NCBI GenBank assembly: GCA_035772405.1
Contig: JAYKKM010000209.1
Coordinates: forward strand, 992,001 to 1,056,000
Direction of reading: 5' to 3'
Source of the DNA: Chrysogorgia sp. JL179-B06
Taxonomy: Eukaryota > Cnidaria > Anthozoa > Scleralcyonacea > Chrysogorgiidae
Length of the DNA stretch: 64,000 nucleotides
In this document: one piece after another, positions 46,239 through 58,762 of the stretch
Numbering within the stretch: the stretch's first letter is position 1
Layout of the letters: the number at the start of each line of letters is the position of its first letter
Notes under the pieces: model-generated
Seen by the model: only the letters and a program-made list of their open reading frames with translations
Database searches by the model: none
What the model was told of the DNA's origin: nothing
Translations under genes and position numbers: made by a program

Positions 46239-48529
46239 ATGAAAGACAAGCATAAAGCAAAGAAAGCGACAAAGCCAACGAAAGGTAATGGCCAAGAAAA
46301 CGAAAGAGGTGAATTAATAGTTCAGCGCCTGAGCGCCGAAGTTCATGGGAAGGCGCAAAAGTATAGTGGAGTAGACCCAAGAGACTTTGTCGATTTTGCC
46401 AATATTGACATGACGGTAGAAAACATCAAAAGGCATGTACCGTGCATTTTATAGGTAGTGTTGGAGTAGGTATGGTCTGTGACATTCTTGCGGTTGACCA
46501 AGATCCATCGTGCAGAACTGTTAAACAATTCCTAACTTGAAACTTATACATATTCGTTTCATCCCCGAATCTGATGTTGAAGTATTGGAGGACACTAAAA
46601 TAGAAGGCTGTCCTGGCACGAGTATAAGGCAGAAGTTTACCAGAGGCGTTAGCCCTCCACCGAGACTGAATAAAAAACCCAAGGTTGCACCTAAAAGTTT
46701 GTCAGTATCGACAATCTTACAACTTGGAAGACTGGTGCAACCCAAAACGACATTGGTTAACTTGTTTTCCTTCCACTTCGAGTCGCTTACTTGGTCAACT
46801 GTTCCAGTGCCAGTAGAGTTCACAATCGATCCCGACGTTCTTGGTGAAGGTGGTTTCAGGAAGGCGTATAGAGCAACAACTGTCACAAAAGAGTTTTCGC
46901 ATGCTACATGGGTAATCAAAAGGTACAAGCCAGAAGCACTTGAAGAGATTGAGAAAATCAATGAATCTGTGGATAATCAAACCAAAAAGGTTTGCAATTA
47001 CACATTAACTTATATAATAGTTATAGTTCATAACTATATGTGTTTATTGGGGACATATGCTTGCAAATAGATTTGCATAACCCTCTGACACTCTGTATAT
47101 AAAATGCTTCTAATGATCAGTTAATCAAAATATAATTCATACATCACATTATTTATTTATATCAGGGGTGGATTTAGTATTAGTCAAATAAGTCAGATGA
47201 CTAAGGTGAAAAATTCTCAAAGAGAAAAGAAGAGAACTTAAAATTTTCATAAAACAATTAAATAACATTTTTGCAGGAATATGATTAATGGACCGCGTCG
47301 CGGTACGATAGCGATGAACGACCTTCAATCCTCGCAAAAGCGGCAAAGCTTTCCTTCAAAATATTAATTATTTTTTATAATTATTTATAACTGCACAACT
47401 CGTCAGGCATTCAACCTGGATGCGTTAAATTTAGTGCCCGTAATTCCGTTTATCAGGCAAACACACCTACAGATCAGTCAAAATGGCTTGCGCTGATTGG
47501 TTTAGAGTGATTTCGCCGAACTTGCTCTGTCTTCGCCATTCCGATTGGTCAAAAAGGCCCGCAAAACACCTGCAGATCAGTCAAAACAAGGCAAATGGGT
47601 CGAAAAAGCCTGCAGATACACCCACAGATCAGTCAAAATAGCGTGTACTGATTGGTTTAGCACTTTCTGCCCTTACTCCCTGACTTAGTACCTGATCGAA
47701 GTACGTCAAGTCTGTTCTGTTCGATCATGGCTTCCACAAGCGTGTTCTGCTTTAGAAAGCAACGACGACGTTTTATTGCGGCAAATGTGCAGTGATTTGT
47801 AGGCAAAGGTACATTTTCCCATGATTGGGCGCAGTAGTGCACAGGGATTTCGGAGCAGAGTCATACATTCCTCTGTTTATATGCTACAGCTGACAAGTCA
47901 AACTAAAAGAGTCTTGGATTGCTCTAAAAGTCTAAGGTGAGTGAATAATCTATTATTTTAGCGTTCTCATTCAATATTACTTTTACTAGTCTACTACTAC
48001 GATCGTCTATGTACTGTGAATTATTTAAATTAGATGGAAAGTCAACTTATTTATTGTAATTTGACTTGGTATCACACGTATGAATAGTTCATATTAATTT
48101 TAATTAGTAAAGTTGATTTCGAACATTTTAATAACGGTGATGATAATAATAATAATAATAAAGACGTATTAGGAGCATTATACAATAGTCTCAATGCTCT
48201 TATTATTCTATAAGAAATCTGCTGTTTGGTTTGTTTGTTTCTATGTTTCCTTTCCATATCAATTGACTTGGAATGAATAATTATTTTGTGTTATGTCTGA
48301 ATTATATAGATATGAAGCCTCTGGGAATTGCTTATATATACAGCTAGCTGTTTCTTTGGCAATGGTAGGTGATAATTCTCTTACTGTGGATCTTCGAGCT
48401 TTAACATCGATTTATTCTGCCTCTGAGTGTCTGTGTCTCACAAAGCATTTGATTCTGGTCTCTCATGTAGTACCAGGGTTATTTTCAGTTCACAAGCTAC
48501 ATCTACAACCAGTACCTCTATTGCTTTGA

Positions 48530-49620
48530 CACTTCCAAAATGCGAGTATGATGTTGCTTCTTATAGTTATAGGGAGAGAGTCAAAGGTATGAGCAACTTG
48601 CAAATTGAGATGTTGATTAAGAATATTTTTAGAATTGATAAGTCATACTTTACTCAAAAAAACAATGGGAGGAGTTTTCTTTATAAATGGCTTGAATTAC
48701 AGTACATCCATGGTTATGTTATTCTTTTAGTGTAAATGGTGCTTTTTGTCGTTCCTGTGTTTTGTTTGGCAATAAGTTACTGAATTCAAAAATTATTTGC
48801 TGAAACAGTTAAATATTGGAATGATGCCACTTGTTGTTTTAAGTATCATACCGCGGCACCAAAGGTACTGTAGTTCTAAAGAATGCTTGCATGAAAATAC
48901 ATCAGCTATTTTCACATCTATTATCACATCTACAGTATTCTTAGTCAATTGTCAGGAAAAAGCCAACCAATTGCGGTGACGATGAGTGAAATTAATCAGC
49001 ACACTAATTTCTTCTTTTCAGTTTATAGTACTCTAGAATATTCTTGATATGACCCTTCCTGTTACTCAGTTACTGCAAAGAAAGAATAGTTATATTTTAG
49101 ATGGTTTAGAATTGATTCAGGCCCTTAAGAATTTAGCTATGACAGCACAAAATCAGATTAATCATTATCATGCTCAGTCGTAATAATCAGGCTGTTTCTT
49201 TAGTTTCAACAGTTGACATTGAGGAATCTATGCCAAGAGTAGCTCATAGACAAACCACTAGAGGTAATCCTCCTGCTACTACAGTAATGCTTCTGAGTAT
49301 TACAAGCGTACTGAGTTGGAATTGTGGCATACATATTGGGTTGCCTATACAGGTTCACATCCCAGTAGTGTTGCTACTTTTGATTCTTTGCATGTTGCGA
49401 ACATTAAAGTTAGCTACTCTTCCTGTCACTTCCTGTGTGTGAGCAATCTTTTTAGCCATGCTTAGGAATTAAAAAACTACACAAGAAGCACCATGGTTGA
49501 AGATTACTTTTTTATGGCTTAGCATTGATGGAAATTCATCAAGAAATAAAGCATTCTCTTCAGAATGTCATTGACAAATTTGCAGCTGACAACATAATAA
49601 TTGAATTGATGACCTTTAAC
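48530..49620 (+). pseudogene. hAT transposase relic (TTF-type finger to hATC)
   Basis: Scattered plus-strand pieces read as a zinc-finger region (FLYKWLELQYIHGY, FCRSCVLFGNKLL), SHWNDATCCFK-like downstream sequence, TMSEINQHTN, EYYKRTELELWHTYW, VANIKVSYSS, and finally a C-terminal LKNYTRSTMVEDYF, all in varied frames with many stops. The order matches TTF-type/ZMYM-like hAT transposases. Too decayed to act. Confidence 0.5.
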
Positions 49621-49910
49621 ACACATTTTAATAATTTAATTCAATATTTGACTATTTAATTAATTAACTAATTACTGGATAGATGTTCTGTAAAACCTAG
49701 GCTACTGCAGAGATACTGTATATAACCTTCATATGATTCATTTTATACATCTACAGTCTGGAAGCCATTTGCAATTATCTGTCCCAATAAATAAATAAAT
49801 AGACTTACATTTAAGTTGTCTGTGTCTTTAATTGAAATTTAAAATTAATTACAAAATAATAGTTAAAAAGTAATGTATCAAGAGTTATTTAGATGTTAGA
49901 TTAATTGAAG

Positions 49911-50285
49911 GTTAAGTTGGCCAGGATAATGTAGAGAGTTGAGCATGTCTATGTCCATGAACTGTTCCATTATGGTCATCAATAAAAGCTTCTTTTAAAC
50001 CAGACATTGTCTGCTTGGGTAGAGGTGTAAAAGGCAAGTATCTGGCACCTTAAAACCAGACAGCTCAAAGGTGAAAGTTACTTGGGTTAGGGTGGGTTGG
50101 TGTGGGTGGTGATTGATTTGGGATTAAATTGGCCAGGATAATGTAGAGGATTGAGCTCCTCTATGGCTCTATGTCCATGAAATGTTCCATTATGGTCACT
50201 AATCAAAGCTTCTAACCTGACAATGTCTGCTTGGGTTGAGGTGCAAAAGGCAGCTATCTGGCACCTGAAAACCAGACAGCTCTGG
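49911..50285. repeat. ~160-bp unit in two tandem copies
   Basis: GGCCAGGATAATGTAGAG ... CTGGCACCTTAAAACCAGAC at 49918-50065 recurs at about 50129-50282 with small differences. Confidence 0.8.
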
Positions 50286-51609
50286 GTAGGTAGGAGAAGG
50301 AAAACTCTGATTTCAAACCCTTGGACCTGTCCATGTCGGATTCACTGACTGCAACAATGTGTTACTGTGTTTCCTAGGCATGGTGATGAGCTCTGATATA
50401 GAGCGAAACAGCCAATATTTTTATGATATGTGAGGCTACATTATCAAAGTTCGAATTGGACGAAAAAAATTCAGAAAAATAATAAAATGTTTCATAAAAA
50501 AACAGGTTTGAAAACATTAAAATAAATACTCAAAAGTGCTGTCAGATCGTGGGAAATGCCATTTCAGAGACCCAAATTCAAAAAATTTCCAGGGGGGAAT
50601 GCCGCCTGTACCCCTAGATATGTTCACCCCGCCATTTTGACTAAGGTATTAAATTTCCTAGATCCGCCCCTGTATATCGTAACTTAGTTATTTACATACA
50701 TAACCAAATTCTAAAATGGTTTCCATAAGTTTGTGTGTGTAAAAATACTAAAATATTTAATTACATAAGTCTCAGTGATTAGTGTGAATATTCATGTTGA
50801 ATTTTGAATGACTATTAGTCTGGTGGCTTAGTGCAAAAGTTTGGAAAGATCTATACATAATGGACAAAAGCGCAAAACTTTGCATGAATGTAGGTGTGGT
50901 AATAGAGCAACTTTAATGGGCAATTGCAGGGAATCCTGAAGTCTAGGAACCAATCATAGTTTTGATTAACATAACATAACCTTCAATTGTGCAAAGTTTG
51001 GTGCTTTTGTCTACTCTGTATAGAGCCGAGCATTGAGCCACCAGACGATATGCCTTCAATAAATAATTGTTAATATTACAACTATTAATATTCTTATAGG
51101 TCACACAAATGCACCATCTGGCTCAAAATTTTACACAAAATATCACTAAACAAGTTGAAGAAGATGCCTGCCCTGAAACATTTGGTCCAACTCTTAACTA
51201 CAGGACTATTTATTTGGGAAAAATGGCAAGTGAGGAGTGTGTGACTGTGGAAGAATTTGTGGATGGCACTTTCACAAAATATATTAACAATGATGGATGT
51301 GTTTGTGAGGACCAAGAAGATGAATTGGTGCAAAAAGCAGAATGCTTATCACATTTTTCCTATTTAAAGTAAAAAAAAAGGTTATGGTGGTGGATATTCA
51401 AGGTGCAGGATACAATTTATTTGACCCAGAAATTGCCTCTAAAGTTTTGGTTAAAGAAAATGAGGTCATGTTTACAGCAGGAAATTTGTCTCAGCAAGCT
51501 ATAGACAATTTTATTGGTTGCCATATATGTAACAGGTTTTGCAAGTTTCTATATTTAGAACTGCTGAACTAGCAAGAATCTCAGTAGAGGCTATTTCAGA
51601 TCAACTGAA

Positions 51610-51751
51610 GCACCTCCGGACATTTTAGCACTAAAATTTTTAGCATTAAAAAATCCTGTTTATTTTTTATTTAGGATACTAGGTTTAATTTATGAATAAG
51701 ACATGTAAAGAACGAAGCAGTTCTCTACAGTGCTAAAATGTCCGGAGGTGC
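51610..51751. mobile_element. Small MITE
   Basis: A 142-bp element with 23-bp inverted ends starting GCACCTCCGGACATTTTAGC and its complement at 51751. No clear target duplication. It lies at the end of the alpha-kinase coding sequence. Confidence 0.75.
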
Positions 51752-52039
51752 GTCAGTGGATCTAGAGAAATTACACAAGAATTGTCCCATGTAATAGCAC
51801 CTTTATGTCGCAGACAATATACAGCACTCGTTTTTTAAGATTTTAGCTGTTTAATGCTGTCGAACACTGTTTATGTTAATGTTAGGTTACACTGTTTTAT
51901 TGTTAAAAACTTTCTTATGCAGAGCAGAACTCTAGTGTCAAGTTAAGCACCACATAGTTGGGTTAGTTATGACTACCTTTTTATTATATAATAACAAAAA
52001 TCGTAACGCTGATTTTCTCTGTTTTAAAAGTGTTTAGCT

Positions 52040-53325
52040 GTGCAAAAATTTGTCTTTCACATACACATATGCATCAGTGCATTGGTCAGGTGCAATGTCT
52101 CGAGGGAAAGGAATTACTCTTTCACATTTCAATCTAAATTCACTTTCTATAAAAACTCCTGACAACTTAGCTACATCTTCAAGTTGTTCTTCTGTGACAG
52201 GCTACCCTATTAAAGACAGTACAGTGTGCACATCAGTGACACTGAAATATTATATTTGGAAATAATAGAAACCCATTTATCTATTCTAGAACAGCTGCCC
52301 CTTGGCAAATTACCTATGTTAATGACAGACAATATCACTTGTCAAGTGTCAACTTCCATAAACTAAAGGGTTAAAAATATATGACTATGCAACTACTATA
52401 GAGTATATATATATATATTATATGTCCCACCACACTTCTGCAAGCCATATTCTTCTGGAAAACCGTATATGTGATTAGGAACCCCATCTGGCAGCAAAGT
52501 TTCTTTTTGAACACGGATTCTGTGAGCATTCCACAATGTATCCTTGAACGTGTCCAGTTGTTTTTGTAGTAATGGTATCATTATAAATGCCAAAAGGTTT
52601 CTGTGAATGGAAGTCAAATACAATACTGATGTGATTAATTGCTGCATACAAGAGCAAATGTCAAGAGTACTACTCCACACTTATTCACAACAATACAGAG
52701 CTAAATTGAGGTACTGTCAGATTAAATTGTTCAAAATTCGATTCTGTGGAAATACTAGGGGAACTGCCATGTCCTCAATAGGGGTGGGGGCAAGGTTAAA
52801 AAATGCAATCTGCCAATTTCAGCAAATAAATAAAACTTTTGTCATCCCTTACTCGTACGCAGTCGTCTCTTTATTGTCTCATGGGTGAGCGATACAGGAT
52901 CAGGTACAAGATAGACGACAAAGAGATGACTAGGTATGAGTCAGTGACATTCCTTAAGTGTGAAACTAAAAACATTTCACCAACCTGTATTGTGCACTGT
53001 GTGGATCATAATGTTTTAAAACATCAAATTGATTTTTAAAACATCAAATTGATGTTTTAGCCAGTTCAGTTGTTGTTTGATATACTTTTCGAGGCGTTCA
53101 TGGAGTTACCTCCACCATCGTTCAATCTATCAAATACAAAATACAATAAGCTTGAGGTTTAGTTTAAATTGCTAAGTCATAGTTTTAAAAAATGTATGAT
53201 GTATATACTATCTTTTATAAGTACTACCTGGTTAGAAGTAGATGGTCCGTACAGAACCGTGTCCTCTGCATCAGTGTCACCATGGTTTTGACGTAGATAG
53301 GCGTGCATTGTTGCCATCACCCCTG
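52040..53325 (-). pseudogene. Degenerate integrase-core-domain gene
   Basis: Minus-strand pieces in order: HGDTDAEDTVLYGPSTSNQ at about 53315-53225, ending at a donor-like GTAGTA; IERWWR, stop, LHERLEKYIKQQLNWLK at about 53130-53055; LLQKQLDTFKDTLWNAHRIR with HIYGFPEEYG at about 52580-52440; and TEEQLEDVAKLSG with VIPFPRDIAPDQCTDAYVYV at about 52200-52060. The GPSTSNQ-IERWW-WN-H-R pattern matches the integrase-core domain proteins common in cnidarians. Two in-frame stops are visible. An unrelated plus-strand frame (52839-53039) lies between pieces. Confidence 0.6.
52839..53039 (+). other. Unrecognised open frame
   Basis: ERYRIRYKIDDKEMTRYESV and TKNISPTCIVHCVDHNVLKH read like real protein on plus, upstream frames continue weakly from 52780. 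I cannot name it. Confidence 0.3.
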
Positions 53326-54486
53326 TCTACTCTAATGATTGAAGCAACCTTCCGTGTTTCATACAGATAATGCAATGGTTATATGTACAGTATCTCCATC
53401 AAGGTGTTGGGTTCTGCACTCAACACCTCAATGATTGATAGTACTGTATCAAGACAAACATAAACTTCACAAACTTTAATAAATATCACTCCCTCAAAAG
53501 GGTTTTTCAGTGATACAATAGTATAAATTAATAATATATGATACATACATGATATAATAAATATAAATTCTATATAAAATAAAATTAAAATAAAAAATCT
53601 AATCACAAATTAATATTAAAAAGATGATTGTACAATTTACGTTTAAAAGGTCTTAAAAATTGTTCGGATTTGATCTCTGGCGATAATGAATTCCACAATT
53701 TAGCGCCTCTAAAACTAAAAGTTCGCTGTCCTGTAACAAGGCGACAAAGTGGCAAATGCAAATCATTAGCATTCCTTGTAACTCTGGAATGTACCTCAGA
53801 GTTTCTTTCAAACTTTTCAGTAAGAGAAGCAGATGTCAGATTGTGTAACGATTTAAAAACAAGTACCGCATCTCTGAGATACAATTGGTCTTTAATATTC
53901 AACCATTTGAGTTCTTTCAGGGCAGGAGAAACATGATCGTATTTTCGTAAACCAACTGTAATATGAGCAGCAAAATTTTGAACAAGTTGCATCTTTTTTA
54001 GATTCTGTTTCGAAGTGTTGCTCCATACGGAAGAACAATAAAAGAATCTACTAAATACTAGAGAATGTATAACAAGTAAAAGGGTCTTTCGATCTAAAAG
54101 GTGTTTAACGCGATTAATCTGAAATAATGAGCACATGCATAAAGAGACAGTTTTTGCAATATGATCTGTATACGAAAGACATGAATCCAAATGAACACCA
54201 AGGTCTTTAGCAACAGGAACAGGCTTAATTTGTTTGGAAAGAAGTTTAATGGAGAAACTTGGAAGCTGTTGTAAGCACTGACGAGTGCCAAAAGCAAGGA
54301 CTTTAGTTTTCTCAGGATTTATAAGAAGAGAGTTGCCACAGCACCAACAGCATAGCTGGTCAAGATCTTTGTTAATTTTGTCTATAGCTGGATCCAGATC
54401 GTTCAGCAAGAAACTTACATAGAGTTTGCTGTCATCAACGTAGCACTCCGGCTTACAGTTAACAACTGTCGATGGCAGGTCGTTGA

Positions 54487-57400
54487 GGCCAAAAAAAAAA
54501 TATATATGGGTTTCCGGTTTCCCGACCCTACCTAAGGTTTTGGCCACTGAAATTACCGACCCTAATCTTTTTATTCACTGAATTTTGGTCGCGCGGAAGC
54601 AAAAGAGCCTGGGGACGAGGTTGAAACATGAAAGATGGCGACCACCGGTCCTGCAAGCGTGATCAAAATTAGCTTTAAAAAATGCGACCATTCAAGCAAA
54701 AAGAATCTCTTTGTTTCAGTAGCAAATCATTTTTCGATGTTGGATATATTCGAGCGTTATCACGGCCACGCGGATTATGCAATTTACGATATTTCAGTCG
54801 CAACTGAAACGAAGAAAGCAGCAGGAACCAACGAGACAGACACATTTGATATTCAAGCAAGTTTGACCGTGGCAGATCTCATCTCAAAGTTTGAAATAAA
54901 GAACTTAATGTTCTCTTGCACTCGTAAAGAGCATGAAGCTATTGATTGTGAAGATATAAGTGATTGTATTAACTTGACAACGAATAAAGAGACAAATGCA
55001 TTCGAAAGACTGATGGCCGCGAAGAGAGAGAGTTTCCACCATTAAAACTCAACAGGTGAGCAAAATTATTCGTTGTTTTAATTTAAGATCACTCTTGTGT
55101 TTAAATCTTAGTACGTAGTACATACAGTGGTCACATATTTGAAGAAAAGTTTGCTTTATAGTATTGTATTATTATTTGGCATATCACATGTGCATTATAT
55201 TGTCGATTTCCTTGGCCTAATTCCCTATAAATTTCTCTTCAGGGTTGTTCTGTTGGGAAACCAGGTTTCTTTATATGATACTGTAAATATACAAAATATA
55301 GTTTGAATACTCAACAACTTTGGCATTGCTTCAATGTGGCAAATTGGACTGTTATGGCAGAAAGCTTACTCGTGCACAAACCATATGGCATATTTTAAAG
55401 TAAATTGTAGATCATATCTAAATAATTATTTTTAAAAGGTTTCTTGCTGGAATTTTGTAGTTCTGGTGTCAAAGTTGGATTGTCCAGGAAAGATGAAATT
55501 TACAATGCCATTGTTGACAAGTTTCAGAAAGAAACGCTAGATTTTCCCAAACAGCATGCACAGACAGATGGGAAATATTTTGTTCAGGTACTGTACAAAA
55601 TAATATGTTGCCGAGTATGGTATCAAGTTTTCTTAGATCAGTTAAATAGTTTCTTTACATGGCAAAACAGTGGACTTACATTTCTTCATGAGCATTCACT
55701 TTATATTAAGATCCTTTAATTGCAGACAATCTCAAATGCTCTTTGGTGTATTACCAACCATCATGCGACAATCAATGATGCTGCTTTGAGAAAGAAAGGA
55801 GTACTTCCTATTCCCCAAGCATTTCAACATTTTGATGGTTTTGACGAAAGACGAAGGAAAAAATTGAAAGGTCTTCAGTTATCCAGCATGGAACTGAATA
55901 GCCATAGCCAAGTTTTGTATAGCTTATTGCAGAAGCCTATCATCAACAGGTCACCATCTTGGAGACAAGCCGGGAAAGAAATTCAACAGTTGGCTGACTG
56001 TTTGTATGCATACCATGAACACTTGGTAAAACAAAATGAAGTCCAACAAGAAAATCAAGCCGTGCCTCACCCAGTGAGGACCATTGCTAATGATGCAACC
56101 ATTGAACACCGACAGAAAAGTCCGTTTGGAGTAAAGGAGAAATACCTTATGGTGGATCAAGCTTTGCAAAATGCTGGAAAAAATGTTCCGGTGGTGTTTG
56201 ATGAATCAATTCATCTGAAATCTCCATTTGAAAGTAATATGGAACGATTTAAGTTTCTAAAAGAGTTGCAGTTGTCTGTTCCAGTAGATATGTTACGCTT
56301 TTGTCCAGGAGGGTCAACAGTATCTTCTGTGTATCTTGTAGAAGTTCCCCAAAACCGTCCACAGTCACAATTGCTCACCGATGGGGCACAACTAGTTCAG
56401 CAAGTTCGACCACAGTTGAAAGAATATCACACAAAAGCCCAACGACGATTATTTAAAGATAAGCTAAAGAATGTCACACATGTCCTTCCATCAGTTGCTG
56501 ATCTTATTTACAAAGAACTGTCCCTAGATGCAAGTGCAGCAGTCCATCCTGAAACACAGGAGAGACTAAGACTTATATTCCTTGGTGAGTCTGACCTTCT
56601 TCCAGATTTAAGGCATTTGAATCCTGGTCGACCAAACCACACCTTTGACAAGTTTTTCGAAGTCTTGGAGAGAATGGTTGAAGAGATATCTGCAGCTGAT
56701 GAACGACGGCACAACATTGCTCACCTCTCACACTTTATCTCACTGGATGAAATGGTTGAAAAAGCAGGAGAACAATGCCCAGAAGGTACACCTATACCTT
56801 CAAAAAGTTTGGTGCGCCTTCAGTTTTCGCCTAGGAACCCATACACCCACGCTGCTTTGAATTTCACATCGAAAATCAAAGTACAGTACAAAATCCAAAG
56901 AAGGCAACTTCGATCAGCGCATCCTGATGATCATTATTGTGCAGCACAACTAAAGTACCTGAAAGAAAAAGCCATTGAAATGAAAGAAGTCACTTGCCTT
57001 TTGTTTTGTGATGACAAGGCCAAAGTACCTTTTGGAGAACCTGGAAGTGCATTGTCAACGGGAGTTAGAGGACGGATGAGTATTGTACCAACAACCACCA
57101 CCCTTGGAGCCCTGGATCATGACATGCAGTCAAAATCATCCCTTGTGCCTTCTGTTACACTTGAGTGTAATATACATCTTGGCCAGATGTGCCCCAGGCC
57201 ACATCTGGATCAACCCTGCTGAGAGGATCATGTCAATCCTGAATCTGGGCTTGCAGAATGTATCACTTGAGCGGCAACAAACCTGTGATGAAGTGATGGC
57301 GAAAGTGTTGAAAGATTGTGGAAGTATGAATGACATCAGAAAACGGGCAGAGACAACTCTAGATCTAAAGAAGGCCTGGGCAAGATCTGTGGCACCACTG

Positions 57401-58762
57401 AAGTCAATCCTTGAAAGTCGCTTCTCTCGTTTGAAACTAAAAGGCCAACAAGTTCGAGTTGATGACCCTGTCACTGAAGGGGACATTAACATATTGACGC
57501 GTCACCTACTGGTAATGTTTACAGATCTAGATGTCACTAAGCTCCAGAAGGCCCACACAAGGAAAAGGAAGAGCACTGCAGAGAGAGAAAATACACATTC
57601 CAGATCAGGAAATGTAACAACCCAGAATGTTGCTTGCCTCCCCATCTTCCTTTTGAGATGCTGAAGTGGTTGCCAGATCCTGTACTAGCTGAAGATGGGG
57701 ATCATTTTAAGAAGTACACTGAGGTAAAATAATATTTGTACAGTTTATATATATAATGTTATATTATATAATTATTAAATATATATATATATTCAAGCAG
57801 TATATTCTGTACTGTAGTTATGCAGCTCTCAGGGTAGATTATTCTATTCTCCCACACCTGCACTCTTCAACGATGACTGACCCCTATTTGTATTATATAT
57901 TTTCAAAGGTCAAAGATGTAGAAACAACAGAGGAAGATCGACCATCACTAGCAATTCAGAAAAAGAAAAAGAAAAGCAGCCAGAAAAATGCTCCTAATCA
58001 GAATGTCCCTGTGCAAGTACATGTGATGCCCGATGTCATGCAGGAGGAAGATGCAGATGCTGAATCAGGGGAAGCTACAAGTTCTGTTGCAACACCTCAA
58101 TTTGCTCCTTCAGTCATGACTTCAACTCAGAATGCAAGATTCTTAGTCAATTGTGTAGAATGCAGGAAACCAAGAGTGATGTACTCATTGGACAAGCTAA
58201 CTGAAAGACAGAAAGTTTCACTAGTGACATCCATGAGCGAGTATGACTACACATGTGGAGCACCTGTGCTTCCTCCAAGCAATACTCTACACAGCAAGGT
58301 TATGGTTAGAGCCTTCCTTACATGTTCAATGCCAGTAGAAATACCATACTACGGTTCAGAACTAGGAAGAACGGACACGTGTGCTCACTGTGCAGCAGAG
58401 GAAGCAGAAACTGATCAGGAATTGAAGAAGAAATACAAGACCGTCCTTCCCATTTGCTTTGCATGCAGGGAAGCAGGGAAGACTCCAGTTCTTCAACGTC
58501 CCTATGGGAAACAATAACTCAACTGCAGTGATACTTTTTACAAAGAGGTTCATACAATGGTGCTCGTTTTCTAGCTGTAGCAGTATGGTATTAAATATCT
58601 GTGATATTAAATTTTTACATTTTGTTCTGGAAAGACTATTCTGTGCATGAGCATTGGGCAGTTAGTATTAAAAAAAAAAAGGGAAAAAAAAAAAAAAACC
58701 GACCTACCCTACCTAAGTTTTTGGAACAAGAAATAGGAAATCCAGGTATTTTTTTTTTGGCC
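54487..58762 (+). mobile_element. DDE-type DNA transposon with TGA duplication, superfamily unassigned
   Basis: The element begins GGCCAAAAAAAAAA and ends TTTTTTTTTGGCC, with further inverted similarity (CCTACCTAAG and CTTAGGTAGG). TGA is duplicated at 54484-54486 and 58763-58765. It holds a multi-exon transposase-like gene on plus. The 3-bp duplication excludes hAT, Kolobok and piggyBac; Zator or a CMC/EnSpm relative are candidates only. Confidence 0.8.
54635..58517 (+). pseudogene. Transposase-like gene with internal deletion and C-terminal Cys-rich exon
   Basis: Exon 1 from ATG 54635 (MATTGPASVIKISFKKCDHS). Exon 2 at about 55440-55590 (KVGLSRKDEIYNAIVDKFQK). Exon 3 from 55724 holds the main body, with a probable first catalytic Asp in CLLFCDDKAKVPFGEPGSAL, then IVPTTTTLGALDHDM. 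At about 57175 the frame shifts directly to APGHIWINPAERIMSILNLG, which likely holds the catalytic Glu; the segment expected between them (with the second Asp) is missing. A last exon (about 57905-58517) is Cys-rich (CVECRKPRVMYSLDKL, CAHCAAEEAE, CFACREAGK). The gene is deleted and frameshifted. Confidence 0.6.

Larger units (their letters stand above)
47163..50672 (+). mobile_element. Decayed hAT transposon in the alpha-kinase intron
   Basis: Termini CAGGGGTGGATTTAG and, inverted, CAGGGGCGGATCTAG at 50672 are hAT-like imperfect 15-bp repeats. An 8-bp target duplication is not clear; only TATAT is shared on both sides. The interior has a hAT transposase relic and a LINE tail (48140-48202). 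Confidence 0.7.
46239..51600 (+). pseudogene. Alpha-kinase (MHCK/EF2K-type) gene, frameshifted, intron holds a hAT
   Basis: The 5-prime part starts near ATG 46239 (MKDKHKAKKATKPTKGNG). A second part (46537-46989) carries the start of an alpha-kinase domain (FTIDPDVLGEGGFRKAYRAT, WVIKRYKPEALEEI) to a donor AAAG/GTTTGC. After a 4.1-kb intron the domain resumes at 51100 after a TATAG acceptor (TIYLGKM, VEEFVDGTFTKYINN, ECLSHFSYLK) and then, in another frame, VMVVDIQGAGYNLFDPEIAS and the zinc site CHICNRFC. These are the hallmark GGFR, D-x-Q-G and H-x-CN-x2-C blocks. Frame changes near 46453, 46530, 51371 (A-run) and 51555 imply a pseudogene or sequence errors. Confidence 0.75.

Noticed and set aside
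51100..51600. Second alpha-kinase exon as part of a separate gene
   Set aside because: The domain continues in the expected order from 46989 with donor and acceptor sites, so one gene is simpler.
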